64,000 nt of DNA. It comes from Sphingomonas endophytica (lineage in GTDB: Bacteria > Pseudomonadota > Alphaproteobacteria > Sphingomonadales > Sphingomonadaceae). The translations under genes and the position numbers were made by a program. Location of the stretch: NCBI RefSeq assembly GCF_014199415.1, contig NZ_JACIJN010000002.1, positions 186,001-250,000 on the forward strand, in the 5' to 3' direction. This document shows, piece after piece, positions 53,392-61,655 of this stretch (position 1 is the stretch's first letter; every line of letters begins with the position of its first letter). The notes beneath the pieces are model-generated. The model saw only the letters and a list, made by a program, of their open reading frames with translations. It did no database searches and was not told the DNA's origin.

Positions 53392-53875
53392 CCCGGTCGA
53401 GCGTGTCGAGCACATCCTCGGCGCGCACGTCGCGTTCGATCTCGGCGATGTCGTCAGGGGGTGTGACCCCGACGCGTTCGGCGATCTGGCGGACGACCGC
53501 GGTGAGCCGCGACAGTTCGTGTTCGGCGAGCAGGTTGATGTGGAGGTCGAGGTCGGCGCGCGCCTGCGCCTGCGCGGCCATACGGTTCTGGCTGATGAGG
53601 ACGAAGGTGGACAGGAAGATCGCTTCCACCGACGCGATCATCGCCAGCACGACGAAGGTCGGGTCGAACTTGGGCGTGAGGTACAGGTTCCACACGATCC
53701 AGCCGCCGAAGAACGTCAGGTGCAACGCGACGAAGAGCATCGACCCGGTAAAGCCGGTGATCCGTCCCGCCAGCCGGTCGGCCCACGGCGCATCGGCCTC
53801 GACGCGGCGCTGGCGTTCGGCGAGGCGGTGGATGTTGTCGGCGAGCGCGCCGTTGAGATCACGTGGTTCATTCAT
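53366..53875 (-). CDS. DUF1003 membrane protein
   Basis: The 169-residue protein has two transmembrane helices (MLFVALHLTFFGGWIVWNLY and VVLAMIASVEAIFLSTFVLI) joined by the DUF1003 hallmark loop with FDPTF, then SQNRMAAQAQARADLDLHIN and LLAEHELSRL. Function unknown. It overlaps the GH39-like gene tail to tail and is divergent from the dehydrogenase gene, 35 bp away. Confidence 0.85.
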   Translation of the reverse strand: MNEPRDLNGALADNIHRLAERQRRVEADAPWADRLAGRITGFTGSMLFVALHLTFFGGWIVWNLYLTPKFDPTFVVLAMIASVEAIFLSTFVLISQNRMAAQAQARADLDLHINLLAEHELSRLTAVVRQIAERVGVTPPDDIAEIERDVRAEDVLDTLDRVTPPPSGS

Positions 53876-53910
53876 GGAAAGTCCAACGATTGTCGGAAGA
53901 TAATGGAAGC

Positions 53911-54867
53911 ATGATGCCCGCCGCGGTGCTGGTGGCGCCGGGCCGGTTTGAGGTGCGCGACGCGCCGGTGCCGCAGCCGGCGGCAGGCGAGGTGCGCGTG
54001 CGGCTCGAAGGCTGCGGGGTCTGCGCGTCGAACGTCGAGCCATGGGAGGGGCAGCCGTGGTCGACCTATCCCAGCGAGGCCGGTGGAATGGGGCATGAGG
54101 GCTGGGGCGTGGTCGACGCGCTGGGCGAGGGCGTCTCCGACGTCGCGATTGGCGAGCGGGTGACGATGCTGTCGGGGCACAGCTTCGCGCCGTATGACGT
54201 GGCGTCGGTCGACCAGCTGGTGCGGCTGCCGGCTGCGCTCGACGAACAGGCGTTTCCGGGCGAACCGCTGGCGTGTGCGATGAACATCTTCCGCCGCGCC
54301 GACGTGCTGCCCGGGCACACGGTGGCGATCGTCGGGATCGGCTTCCTCGGCGCGGTGCTCACGAAGCTGGCGAGCGATGCGGGCGCGCGGGTGATCGCGA
54401 TCTCGCGGCGCGAGGAGTCGCTGGCGCTGGCGCGCGCGAACGGTGCCGCCGAGACGATCGCGATGGACGATCACTGGACGATCATCGAGCGCGTCAGGCA
54501 ACTAACCGGCGAGGCGTTGTGCGAGCGCGTCATCGAGGCGGTCGGCAAGCAATGGCCGCTCGACCTCGCCTCGGCGATCGTCGGTTTCGGCGGGCGCCTG
54601 GTGGTCGCCGGCTACCATCAGGACGGGCCGCGGCAGGTGAACATGCAGGACTGGAACTGGAAGGGCATCGACGTGATCAACGCGCACGAACGCGATCCGC
54701 GAGTCAATCTCCGGGGGCTGAACGAGGCGGTGGCGGCGGTGGCCGGCGGGCGAGTCGACCTTGCCGCGCTGCTGACGCATCGCTTCTCGCTGGCGGAGCT
54801 GAACGAGGCGGTTGCCGCGACCCGCGACAAGCCCGCCGGCTTCGTGAAGGCGGTGGTGACGTTCTGA
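53911..54867 (+). CDS. Zinc-type medium-chain alcohol dehydrogenase
   Basis: A 318-residue MDR protein. Catalytic-zinc ligands are Cys in EGCGVCASN and His in GGMGHEGWG, and the cofactor loop is VAIVGIGFLGAVLTKLASD. The four-cysteine structural-zinc lobe is missing, which marks a short subgroup. The downstream Gfo/Idh gene is also a sugar or cyclitol dehydrogenase type, so the two may perform successive oxidation and reduction on one ring. It could oxidise a secondary hydroxyl of a polyol or sugar; inference. Confidence 0.83.
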   Translation: MMPAAVLVAPGRFEVRDAPVPQPAAGEVRVRLEGCGVCASNVEPWEGQPWSTYPSEAGGMGHEGWGVVDALGEGVSDVAIGERVTMLSGHSFAPYDVASVDQLVRLPAALDEQAFPGEPLACAMNIFRRADVLPGHTVAIVGIGFLGAVLTKLASDAGARVIAISRREESLALARANGAAETIAMDDHWTIIERVRQLTGEALCERVIEAVGKQWPLDLASAIVGFGGRLVVAGYHQDGPRQVNMQDWNWKGIDVINAHERDPRVNLRGLNEAVAAVAGGRVDLAALLTHRFSLAELNEAVAATRDKPAGFVKAVVTF

Positions 54868-54892
54868 GGGCAGAGGACGAGCGCACCAACTC

Positions 54893-54987
54893 CGTCATTC
54901 CCGCGCAGGCGGGAATCCAGACACGCCGACGGCGCGCTTCTGTCGAGACGGCATGGGTTCTGAATTCCCGCCGTCGCGGGAATGACG
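54893..54987. repeat. Palindromic repeat (CGTCATTCCCGCG family), copy 1
   Basis: CGTCATTCCCGCGCAGGCGG then GAATCCAGA is mirrored by TCTGAATTCCCGCCGTCGCG and GGAATGACG. It separates the two dehydrogenase genes. A related, longer copy is at 61498-61623. Confidence 0.78.
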
Positions 54988-55012
54988 AGCAATAGAATCA
55001 GGATACGTACAG

Positions 55013-56008
55013 ATGACCCACACCAAACCCCGCATCGGCTTCCTCGGCACCGGCTGGATCGGGCGGCACCGGATGGCGGCGATGGTCGCCGGCGGGGCGG
55101 TCGAGGCGGTCGCGATCAGCGATCCGTCGCCCGAGATGGTCGCGGCGGCGGTGCAGGACGCGCCCGGCGCGCAGGTCTGCGCGTCGCTGGAGGAGATGTT
55201 GGCGCTCGGGCTCGACGGGGTGGTGATCGCCAGCCCCAGCGCGCTCCACGCCGCGCAGTCGATCACCGCGCTGGATGCCGGAGTGGCGGTGTTCTGCCAG
55301 AAGCCGCTCGGACGCGACGCCGCCGAGAATGTGGCGGTGGTCGCGGCGGCGCGGCGGGCGGACCGCTTGCTGGGGGTCGATCTGTCCTATCGCCACACCG
55401 CGGGGATGCGCGCGATCGCGCCGCTGGTGCGCAGCGGAGCGCTGGGGCGGGTGTTCGCGATCGATCTGACCTTCCACAATGCTTACGGTCCCGACAAGCC
55501 GTGGTTCTATGACCGTGCGCAATCCGGCGGCGGGTGCGTCATGGATCTCGGCATCCATCTCGCCGATCTCGCGCTCTGGCTCAATCCGGGCGCGACGGCC
55601 GAGCGGGTCGATGCCGCGCTCTACGCCGGCGGTGCGCCGGTCGCGGCGGACGCGGTCGAGGATTATGCCGCTGCGACGGTGCGGCTCGACAATGGCGTGA
55701 TCGTGCGGCTGGCCTGTTCGTGGCGGCTCCACGCCGGGCAGGATGCGGTGATCGAGGCGGCGTTCTACGGCACCGAAGGCGGCGCGGTGCTGCGCAACGT
55801 CGGCGGCTCGTTCTACGACTTCACCGCCGAGCATTTCCGCGGCACCGCGCGCGAGACGCTGGCGGTGCCGCCCGACGACTGGGGCGGACGCGCGGCGGTC
55901 GACTGGGCGCGGCGGCTGGCGGACGGCGCGCGGTTCGATGCCGCGGCCGAGGACTATGTCGCGACCGCGCGGGTGCTCGATGCGATCTATGCGGCGGGGC
56001 GCGGATAA
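55013..56008 (+). CDS. Gfo/Idh/MocA-family oxidoreductase
   Basis: The 331-residue protein has the Rossmann motif IGFLGTGWIGRHRMAAM, the catalytic lysine in AVFCQKPLGRDAAENV (the family EKP position) and a C-terminal domain with SGGGCVMDLGIHLADLALWL, in which the D-x-G-x-H element provides active-site residues. It should oxidise or reduce a sugar or cyclitol with NAD(P). Position after the methyltransferase, GH39-like and MDR genes on the same strand suggests a common pathway. Confidence 0.87.
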   Translation: MTHTKPRIGFLGTGWIGRHRMAAMVAGGAVEAVAISDPSPEMVAAAVQDAPGAQVCASLEEMLALGLDGVVIASPSALHAAQSITALDAGVAVFCQKPLGRDAAENVAVVAAARRADRLLGVDLSYRHTAGMRAIAPLVRSGALGRVFAIDLTFHNAYGPDKPWFYDRAQSGGGCVMDLGIHLADLALWLNPGATAERVDAALYAGGAPVAADAVEDYAAATVRLDNGVIVRLACSWRLHAGQDAVIEAAFYGTEGGAVLRNVGGSFYDFTAEHFRGTARETLAVPPDDWGGRAAVDWARRLADGARFDAAAEDYVATARVLDAIYAAGRG

Positions 56009-56095
56009 GGCTTTTAGCGGCTGCTGAACGTCGCCACCCGGGCGCGATCCGGGGCGGCGAGCGAACCGGCGGCGCGGTGCCCCGCCGACCGGCGA

Positions 56096-57541
56096 CTAGA
56101 ATTCAGACCAGTTTTCGTCCGCCACCGCCAGCGCATTGCCGCGCGTGCCGGTGACCGGGCGGCGCGCCGCCCCGGCGAGATCGCGCCCGGCCTGGATGGC
56201 GCGCGCCTGAAGCTCATGGACCGGCGGGGCGGAAGGGACGACCGACAGCGCCGGGCGCGCGGCGGCGGTGCCGGTGCGGAAGCGCGCCACTTCGGTGGCG
56301 AGCCGATCGGCCTCGGCGGCGAGGCTGCGCGCGGCGGCGGTCGCTTCCTCGACCATCGCGGCGTTCTGCTGTGTGACGCCGTCCATCTCCGAGACGGCGG
56401 TGTTGACCTGCTGCAGGCCGATCGCCTGATGCTCGGCGGACTGCGCGATCGTCGACACGAGCGTGCTGATCTCGCCGATCCGCGCGATGATCCGCTGGAG
56501 CGCCTTGCCGGTCTCGCTGACCAGCGTCACCCCCGACTGGACCTGTTCGGAGGAAGCGTTGATCTTGGTCTTGACGTCCTTTGCCGCATCCGCCGAGCGC
56601 TGCGCGAGCGCACGCACCTCGCTGGCGACGACCGCGAAGCCCTTGCCGGCGTCCCCCGCCCGCGCGGCTTCGACGCCCGCGTTGAGCGCGAGCAGGTTGG
56701 TCTGGAAGGCGATGCCGTCGATGACGCTGATGATCTCGCTGATCTCCGACGAGGAACGTTCGATCCCGCTCATCGCCTCCACCGCGCGACGCACGACGTC
56801 GCCTGAGCTTTCGGCCTCGGTGCGCGCCTCGACTACCGCGTCGTTGGCGCGGCGTGCGCCCGCGGCGGTTTCGCCGACGGTGGTGGTGATCTCGTCCATC
56901 GCCGCGGCGGTCTCTTCCAGCGAGGCGGCCTGCTGCTCGGTGCGCTGCGACAGATCGTCAGACGCCTGGCGGATGTCGGCCGCACCGCTGTTGATGCCGT
57001 TGCTCGCCGCCGCGACCGCTGCGATCGTGTTCGACACCGCCGCCATCGCGCGGTTGAAGTTGGTGCGCAGCGCGTCATAATCGGCGGGGAAGGGCCGCTC
57101 GATCTGATAGGTCAGGTCGTTGTCGGCGAGGTGCCCCAGCCCGTTGCCGAGCGCCTCGACCACCGCGCGCTGGGTCTGCGCCGCGGTGACCAGCGCCTTT
57201 CCGTTCTTGCGGAACACCTCCATCGCCTTGGTCATCCGTCCGACGCAGTCGTGATGATCGGTGAAGGCGATCGCGGAATCGAGATCGTTGGCCGCCAGCG
57301 CCTCCATGCGGATCACGGTCGCGACATACGGATTGCAGATCAGCGCGCGCGATCCGACCGCGACCGCGACCACCGTCATCAGCACGACCACGGCCAGGCC
57401 GATCGCGACCATGGCCGGTATCAGCGCCTGCGCCGCGGCGACGGTGATGCCGAGCGACAGCGCCGACAGCGCGCCATAGACCAGCGCGAGAGCCGTGAAC
57501 TTGGTGCGAATCGGCGCATGTTGCTGAAACCACTTGAGCAT
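56096..57541 (-). CDS. Methyl-accepting chemotaxis protein with C-terminal NWSEF tether
   Basis: A 481-residue receptor with two close membrane helices near the N-terminus (ALALVYGALSALSLGITVAA and AMVAIGLAVVVLMTVVAVAV), so almost no periplasmic part, then HAMP-like RMEALAANDLDSAIAF, and the signalling tip GIAFQTNLLALNAGVEAARA. It ends in NWSEF, resembling the NWETF pentapeptide to which CheR and CheB dock. AAGGA precedes the ATG at 57541. The input is probably cytoplasmic or membrane-derived. Confidence 0.9.
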   Translation of the reverse strand: MLKWFQQHAPIRTKFTALALVYGALSALSLGITVAAAQALIPAMVAIGLAVVVLMTVVAVAVGSRALICNPYVATVIRMEALAANDLDSAIAFTDHHDCVGRMTKAMEVFRKNGKALVTAAQTQRAVVEALGNGLGHLADNDLTYQIERPFPADYDALRTNFNRAMAAVSNTIAAVAAASNGINSGAADIRQASDDLSQRTEQQAASLEETAAAMDEITTTVGETAAGARRANDAVVEARTEAESSGDVVRRAVEAMSGIERSSSEISEIISVIDGIAFQTNLLALNAGVEAARAGDAGKGFAVVASEVRALAQRSADAAKDVKTKINASSEQVQSGVTLVSETGKALQRIIARIGEISTLVSTIAQSAEHQAIGLQQVNTAVSEMDGVTQQNAAMVEEATAAARSLAAEADRLATEVARFRTGTAAARPALSVVPSAPPVHELQARAIQAGRDLAGAARRPVTGTRGNALAVADENWSEF

Positions 57542-57747
57542 TTCTTTTCCTTCCGAGTCCTGTCCCAAGCAAGTCGACCAATGGAGATCAGTATGGAAGG
57601 TCTTTGCCGCCACTTGTTAAAAGGCGGGTTAAGATGAAGACGCCGTCGACCGTCAAGGAGGAGGCGTATAGTCTCTGCGAAGTAGGGCAAGGTGCCGATT
57701 TTGTGGCATTTTGACTTCGATCAAGGCTCCAGAAATAAGCTATGTCC

Positions 57748-58230
57748 TTATTCCAGCAAGGAAAGTGGCAGGCGAGGCGCCACCACCTCGCGCAGCACGA
57801 ACCCGCTTTCCATCTGCGTGACGCCCGGCAGCCGCGACAGTTCGTCGCGGTGGATGTGCGCGAAATCCGCGAGGTCGCGCGCGCGCACCGTGACGAGATA
57901 ATCGTAGCTGCCCGACATCAGCTCGCACCGCACGACCGACGGGCTGGCGGCGATCGCGGTCTCGAAGGCGTCGAGCACGTCGATACGCTGGCTTTCCAGC
58001 GTTACCTTGATGTGGACGGTCGTCTCGCAGCCGAGCCGTGCGAGATCGAGCCGCGCGGCATAGCCGGTGATGATCCCGGCGTCCTCCAGCGCGCGCTGCC
58101 GTCGCGCGACCGCAGTCGCCGAGCGACCAATCGCTTCCGCCAGCGTGAAGGCGGTGGCGCGCGCATTGTCGAGCAGCAGCGCGATCAGCCGCCGGTCGAT
58201 TCGATCGGGAACGTAGCCTTTCTGCGTCAT
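57748..58230 (-). CDS. Lrp/AsnC-family regulator, likely regulator of ald
   Basis: The 160-residue protein has an N-terminal helix-turn-helix (DRIDRRLIALLLDNARATAF, then EAIGRSATAVARRQRALEDA GII) and a RAM domain with VRCELMSGSYDYLVTVRARD. It diverges from alanine dehydrogenase, the common arrangement in which such a protein activates ald in response to alanine. The ATG at 58230 matches the family start; a longer frame reaches 58266. Confidence 0.9.
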   Translation of the reverse strand: MTQKGYVPDRIDRRLIALLLDNARATAFTLAEAIGRSATAVARRQRALEDAGIITGYAARLDLARLGCETTVHIKVTLESQRIDVLDAFETAIAASPSVVRCELMSGSYDYLVTVRARDLADFAHIHRDELSRLPGVTQMESGFVLREVVAPRLPLSLLE

Positions 58231-58243
58231 GCGGCCGAACCAT

Positions 58244-58256
58244 GGCGGATTCCGCC
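58244..58256. promoter_or_regulatory. Candidate Lrp-type palindrome in the lrp-ald intergenic region
   Basis: GGCGGA-T-TCCGCC is a 13-bp palindrome just upstream of the Lrp-like gene start within the 110-bp divergent region. Position fits a control site; the sequence is short and the assignment tentative. Confidence 0.3.
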
Positions 58257-58340
58257 GCAAAGTCACGCCGGTGTCGCGCAGTTCGCCCGGTTTCGCCGTT
58301 CGGATCGCGCTATGCTGTCGCCAACCAAGGAGATGGACCC

Positions 58341-59429
58341 ATGCGCATCGGCGTGCCCAAGGAAATCAAGAACCACGAATATCGTGTCGGGCTTACCCCT
58401 GGCGCGGTGCGCGAATATGTCGCGCACGGCCATGAGGTGATCGTCCAGACCGGGGCCGGCGCCGGGATCGCCGCCGATGACGACGCCTATCGTGCCGCCG
58501 GCGCCGCGATCGTCGACACCGCCGCGGAAGTGTTCGCGACCGCGCAGATGATCGTCAAGGTCAAGGAGCCGCAGCCCGGCGAATGGGTGCAGCTCCGCGA
58601 GGACCAGATCCTGTTCACCTACCTCCACCTCGCCCCCGATCCCGAGCAGGCGAAGGGCTTGCAGGCGTCGGGCGTCACTGCGGTCGCCTATGAGACGGTG
58701 GTCGATGCGCGCGGCCACCTGCCGCTGCTCGCGCCGATGAGCGAGGTCGCGGGACGGCTGTCGATCGAGGCGGCCGGCACCGCGCTGAAGGCGGTCAACG
58801 GCGGGCGCGGCGTGCTGATCGGCGGCGTCCCCGGCGTGCAGCCGGCGCGGATCGTCGTGCTGGGTGGCGGCGTGGTCGGGACGCACGCTGCACGGATGGC
58901 GGTCGGGCTCGGCGCGGAGGTGACGATCATCGACCGCTCGATCCCGCGGCTGCGCGAGCTGGACGAGCTGTTCCAGGGCCGCGTGCGGACGCGCGTATCG
59001 ACGCTGGAGTCGATCGAGCACGAGATTTCGGAAGCCGATGCGGTGATCGGCGCGGTGCTGATTCCCGGTGCCTCGGCGCCGAAGCTGGTGACGCGTCCGA
59101 TGCTCAAGTTGATGAAGCCGCGTGCGGTGCTCGTCGATGTCGCGATCGACCAGGGCGGCTGTTTCGAGACCAGCCATGCGACCACTCATGCCGAGCCGAC
59201 CTATGAGGTCGACGGGGTGATCCATTATTGCGTCGCGAACATGCCGGGCGCGGTGCCGCTGACCAGCAGCCATGCGCTGAACAATGCGACGCTGCCGTAC
59301 GGGCTCGCGCTCGCCGATCGCGGCTATGCCGCGGCCGAGGCGGATGCCGGGCTGATGGCGGGTGTCAACGTGCGCGGCGGCAAGATCGTCAACAAGGTGG
59401 TGGCCGAGGCGCTCGGCGTCGCGGGGTGA
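58341..59429 (+). CDS. ald: Alanine dehydrogenase
   Basis: The 362-residue enzyme interconverts L-alanine and pyruvate plus ammonia with NAD. It begins MRIGVPKEIKNHEYRVGLTP and has VKVKEPQPGEW, the NAD loop IVVLGGGVVGTHAARMAVGL, and VDVAIDQGGCFETSHATTH with catalytic-site residues. Length is typical. AAGGAG stands at good distance before the ATG. Confidence 0.97.
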   Translation: MRIGVPKEIKNHEYRVGLTPGAVREYVAHGHEVIVQTGAGAGIAADDDAYRAAGAAIVDTAAEVFATAQMIVKVKEPQPGEWVQLREDQILFTYLHLAPDPEQAKGLQASGVTAVAYETVVDARGHLPLLAPMSEVAGRLSIEAAGTALKAVNGGRGVLIGGVPGVQPARIVVLGGGVVGTHAARMAVGLGAEVTIIDRSIPRLRELDELFQGRVRTRVSTLESIEHEISEADAVIGAVLIPGASAPKLVTRPMLKLMKPRAVLVDVAIDQGGCFETSHATTHAEPTYEVDGVIHYCVANMPGAVPLTSSHALNNATLPYGLALADRGYAAAEADAGLMAGVNVRGGKIVNKVVAEALGVAG

Positions 59430-59432
59430 CGG

Positions 59433-59516
59433 CGTCGTCCCGGACGTGATCCGGGACCCCGCTTCTCCTCGCAAGGCCGGAGAGAAGCGGCGCCCCGGAT
59501 CAAGTCCGGGGCGACG
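59433..59516. repeat. Palindromic repeat (CCGGACCCTTCG-related family), compact copy
   Basis: CGTCGTCCCGGACGTGATCC then GGGACCCCGCTTCTC is mirrored by GAGAAGCGGCGCCCCGGATC, AAGTCCGGGGCGACG. It starts 3 bp after the ald stop codon and fills a convergent junction. Confidence 0.75.
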
Positions 59517-59549
59517 GGGAGGGTAGCGTGTCGGCTGCCCTCCACCCGA

Positions 59550-59930
59550 TCACTTCTTCTTGCGCGCGCGCTTAGGAGCGGCGGCCGCTTCGGTATCTTC
59601 CTCCTCGTCGTGCTCCTCTTCGCCCGCCTCGGTCAGCGCCTCGCCGAGTGCCTTGAGCTTGTCCTGCGACTTCTCGGCCTTGTCGGCGATCTTGGTCGTC
59701 GCCGCACCGAGGCGGTGGAGCAGCGCATGGACGCGGTCGGCGTCGGGCTGGTCCTTCTCCAGTTGCTTGCGCAGCGAGCCCAGGTCACGCAGGATGCCCT
59801 TGGCGCCCGGCGTGTCGATATCGGCGAGCGCGGCTTCCCAATCCTCGATCATGTCGACGCCCTTGGCGGGCTTGGTCTCGTCGAGCCCGCGATTGATCGC
59901 GTTCATGGTTCCGGCGAATTTCACGGCCAT
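59550..59930 (-). CDS. Small charged hypothetical protein with basic tail
   Basis: A 126-residue soluble protein I do not recognise. The N-terminal half contains FAGTMNAINRGLDETKPAKG and predicted helices around GILRDLGSLRKQLEKDQ and HRLGAATTKIADKAEKSQDK. It ends in an acidic run (EAGEEEHDEEEDTEAAAA) followed by the basic tail PKRARKKK. The tail recalls nucleoid-associated proteins, but this is only composition. It stands alone between ald and the PmtA-like gene. Confidence 0.7.
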   Translation of the reverse strand: MAVKFAGTMNAINRGLDETKPAKGVDMIEDWEAALADIDTPGAKGILRDLGSLRKQLEKDQPDADRVHALLHRLGAATTKIADKAEKSQDKLKALGEALTEAGEEEHDEEEDTEAAAAPKRARKKK

Positions 59931-60170
59931 CGGCTGCTTCCTCTCGGTGGGGAAAAGTCCCGGGCAGCGAACGAGGCGGCGATCCGCTTGGCTCCCTGAT
60001 GTAGATCAACTTGGAAGATAAAGATTTTCGCTCCCGGCATGTGTCACTCGCGTGTCGCTTCCGTGACGATGGCCGTCACCCAATCGTCGTCACGCTGACA
60101 CCTCCCCGTCGCACAAGGGTCGCCATCCCAAGGCCCCAAACGGCCTCTTCAACGAAGGTAAGCGGCGGGA

Positions 60171-60815
60171 ATGACAGCGACGATGACGACAGCCGGCGTG
60201 GCGCTGGCCTATGATCGGTGGGCGCCGGTGTACGATCTGGTGTTCGGCCCGGTGTTTCGGCAGGGGCGCGCAGCGGCGATCCGCGCCGCCGACCGGATCG
60301 GCGGCCGCATTCTGGAGGTCGGGGTGGGCACCGGGATCTCGCTGCCGCATTATGCCCCCTCCAGCCGGGTGACCGGCGTCGACATCTCCGAGGACATGCT
60401 CGACAAGGCGCGGGCGCGCACGCGCCGGCTCAACCTGTCCAATGTCGATGCGATCCGCGTCGGCGACGCCGAGGCGCTCGATTATCCGGACGCTTCCTTC
60501 GACGTCGTGGTCGCGCAATATGTGGTGAGCGCGGTCGCCAACCCGCGGCGTGCGCTGGATGAATTCGCGCGCGTCTGCCGGCCCGGCGGCGAGATCGTCA
60601 TCACCACGCGCGTCGGTGCCGAACAGGGGCTGCGCGGCGGGATCGAGCGCGCGCTGATGCCGCTCACCGAGCGGCTCGGCTTCCGCACCGATTTTCCGTT
60701 CGCGCTCTACACCGACTGGATCGCGACGCGCAGCGACGTGTCGCTGGCCGAGCGGCGCGCGATCCCGCCGTTCGGACATTTCTCGCTGGTCCGCATCGCC
60801 AAGGAGAAGGCATGA
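60171..60815 (+). CDS. pmtA: PmtA-type phosphatidylethanolamine N-methyltransferase
   Basis: The 214-residue SAM-dependent methyltransferase has AYDRWAPVYDLVFGPVFRQG at the N-terminus, ILEVGVGTGISLPHYAP as SAM motif I, VTGVDISEDMLDKAR and VARPGG-like VCRPGGEIVITTR. This is the pattern of Rhodobacter/Sinorhizobium PmtA, which converts phosphatidylethanolamine stepwise to phosphatidylcholine at the membrane surface. The downstream gene overlaps by 4 bp and a phosphatidylserine decarboxylase gene, which makes PmtA's substrate, lies at the window end. Confidence 0.85.
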   Translation: MTATMTTAGVALAYDRWAPVYDLVFGPVFRQGRAAAIRAADRIGGRILEVGVGTGISLPHYAPSSRVTGVDISEDMLDKARARTRRLNLSNVDAIRVGDAEALDYPDASFDVVVAQYVVSAVANPRRALDEFARVCRPGGEIVITTRVGAEQGLRGGIERALMPLTERLGFRTDFPFALYTDWIATRSDVSLAERRAIPPFGHFSLVRIAKEKA

Positions 60816-61459
60816 TGCCGTCGCTTCGCAAGCTTCGTTTCGAGGATGAGCAGGGCAACCCCGGGTTCCGCGCGCAATTGAAGGAGCAGCGCTGGGACGA
60901 TCACCGCTATTATCACCACGACCTGATCAACCAGAGCCTGCATTTCGTCAGCGCGTGTACGTTCATCACCGCTTATGCGCTGCTGTTCGTCGACGCCGCG
61001 CTGGCGAGTCTGCTGGCATGGGGCGTCGCGATGACCAGCCGGCAGGCCGGGCATTTCTTCTTCGAGCCGCGCGATTACGACGAAGAGAATGGCGTCAGCC
61101 ACGAATATAAGGAAGAGGTGAAGGTCGGCTATAATCTCATGCGCAAATATGTGCTGATGGGGCTGTGGCTGGCGATCCCGGTGGTGCTGGCGCTCTCCCC
61201 GACACTGTTCGGCGCGCTGGAGCGGCCGGACAGCGCGATGGACTTCCTGCGCCACGTCGGCTTCGGGTGGCTGTTCTTCGGCGTGGCGGCGATCCTGTTC
61301 CGCGTCGGGCAATTGTGGTTCGAGCGCGATCTGGAAACCGGCATCGTCTGGGCGACCAAGATCGTCACCGATCCGTTCAGCGACTTCCGCCTGTACCGCA
61401 CCGCGCCGGCGCGGTTGATCAAGCACGGGCGCAGCGACGACACGCACGCGGCGGCGTGA
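60812..61459 (+). CDS. Membrane protein with Mpo1/DUF962-like histidine pattern
   Basis: The 215-residue protein has about four hydrophobic segments. Histidine-rich elements YYHHDLINQSLHFVSACTF and TSRQAGHFFFEPRDYDEENG lie around the first two helices and resemble the H-containing motifs of the Mpo1/DUF962 family, iron-dependent dioxygenases that act on 2-hydroxy fatty acids in yeast. Sphingomonads make 2-hydroxy fatty acids in sphingolipids, which makes this reading attractive but unproven. ATGA overlap with pmtA indicates coupled translation. Confidence 0.6.
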   Translation: MMPSLRKLRFEDEQGNPGFRAQLKEQRWDDHRYYHHDLINQSLHFVSACTFITAYALLFVDAALASLLAWGVAMTSRQAGHFFFEPRDYDEENGVSHEYKEEVKVGYNLMRKYVLMGLWLAIPVVLALSPTLFGALERPDSAMDFLRHVGFGWLFFGVAAILFRVGQLWFERDLETGIVWATKIVTDPFSDFRLYRTAPARLIKHGRSDDTHAAA

Positions 61460-61497
61460 TGGCGGGGGGCGGGGCTTCCGTTTGCCCCTGCCTTTCC

Positions 61498-61623
61498 CGT
61501 CATCCCCGCGAAGGCGGGGATCCAGACGCGCGGTGGTCGATGAGGGTCGGGACGGTGGTTGCGATCGTCTCGATAGCGCCGTGACGACATGGGTTCTGGA
61601 TCCCTGCCTACGCGGGGATGACG
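61498..61623. repeat. Palindromic repeat (CGTCATTCCCGCG family), long copy
   Basis: CGTCATCCCCGCGAAGGCGG then GGATCCAGA is mirrored by GGTTCTGGATCCCTGCCTAC and GCGGGGATGACG. The centre is longer than in the copy at 54893. It lies in a convergent junction. Confidence 0.78.
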
Positions 61624-61655
61624 GTGGTGGAGGGGACGAGAGCAGGGTCTTCCCG

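Noticed and set aside
60062..60078. GTGACG-N5-CGTCAC inverted repeat upstream of pmtA
   Set aside because: The arms are only 6 bp and the sequence around it is rich in similar GTCAC words, so chance is likely.
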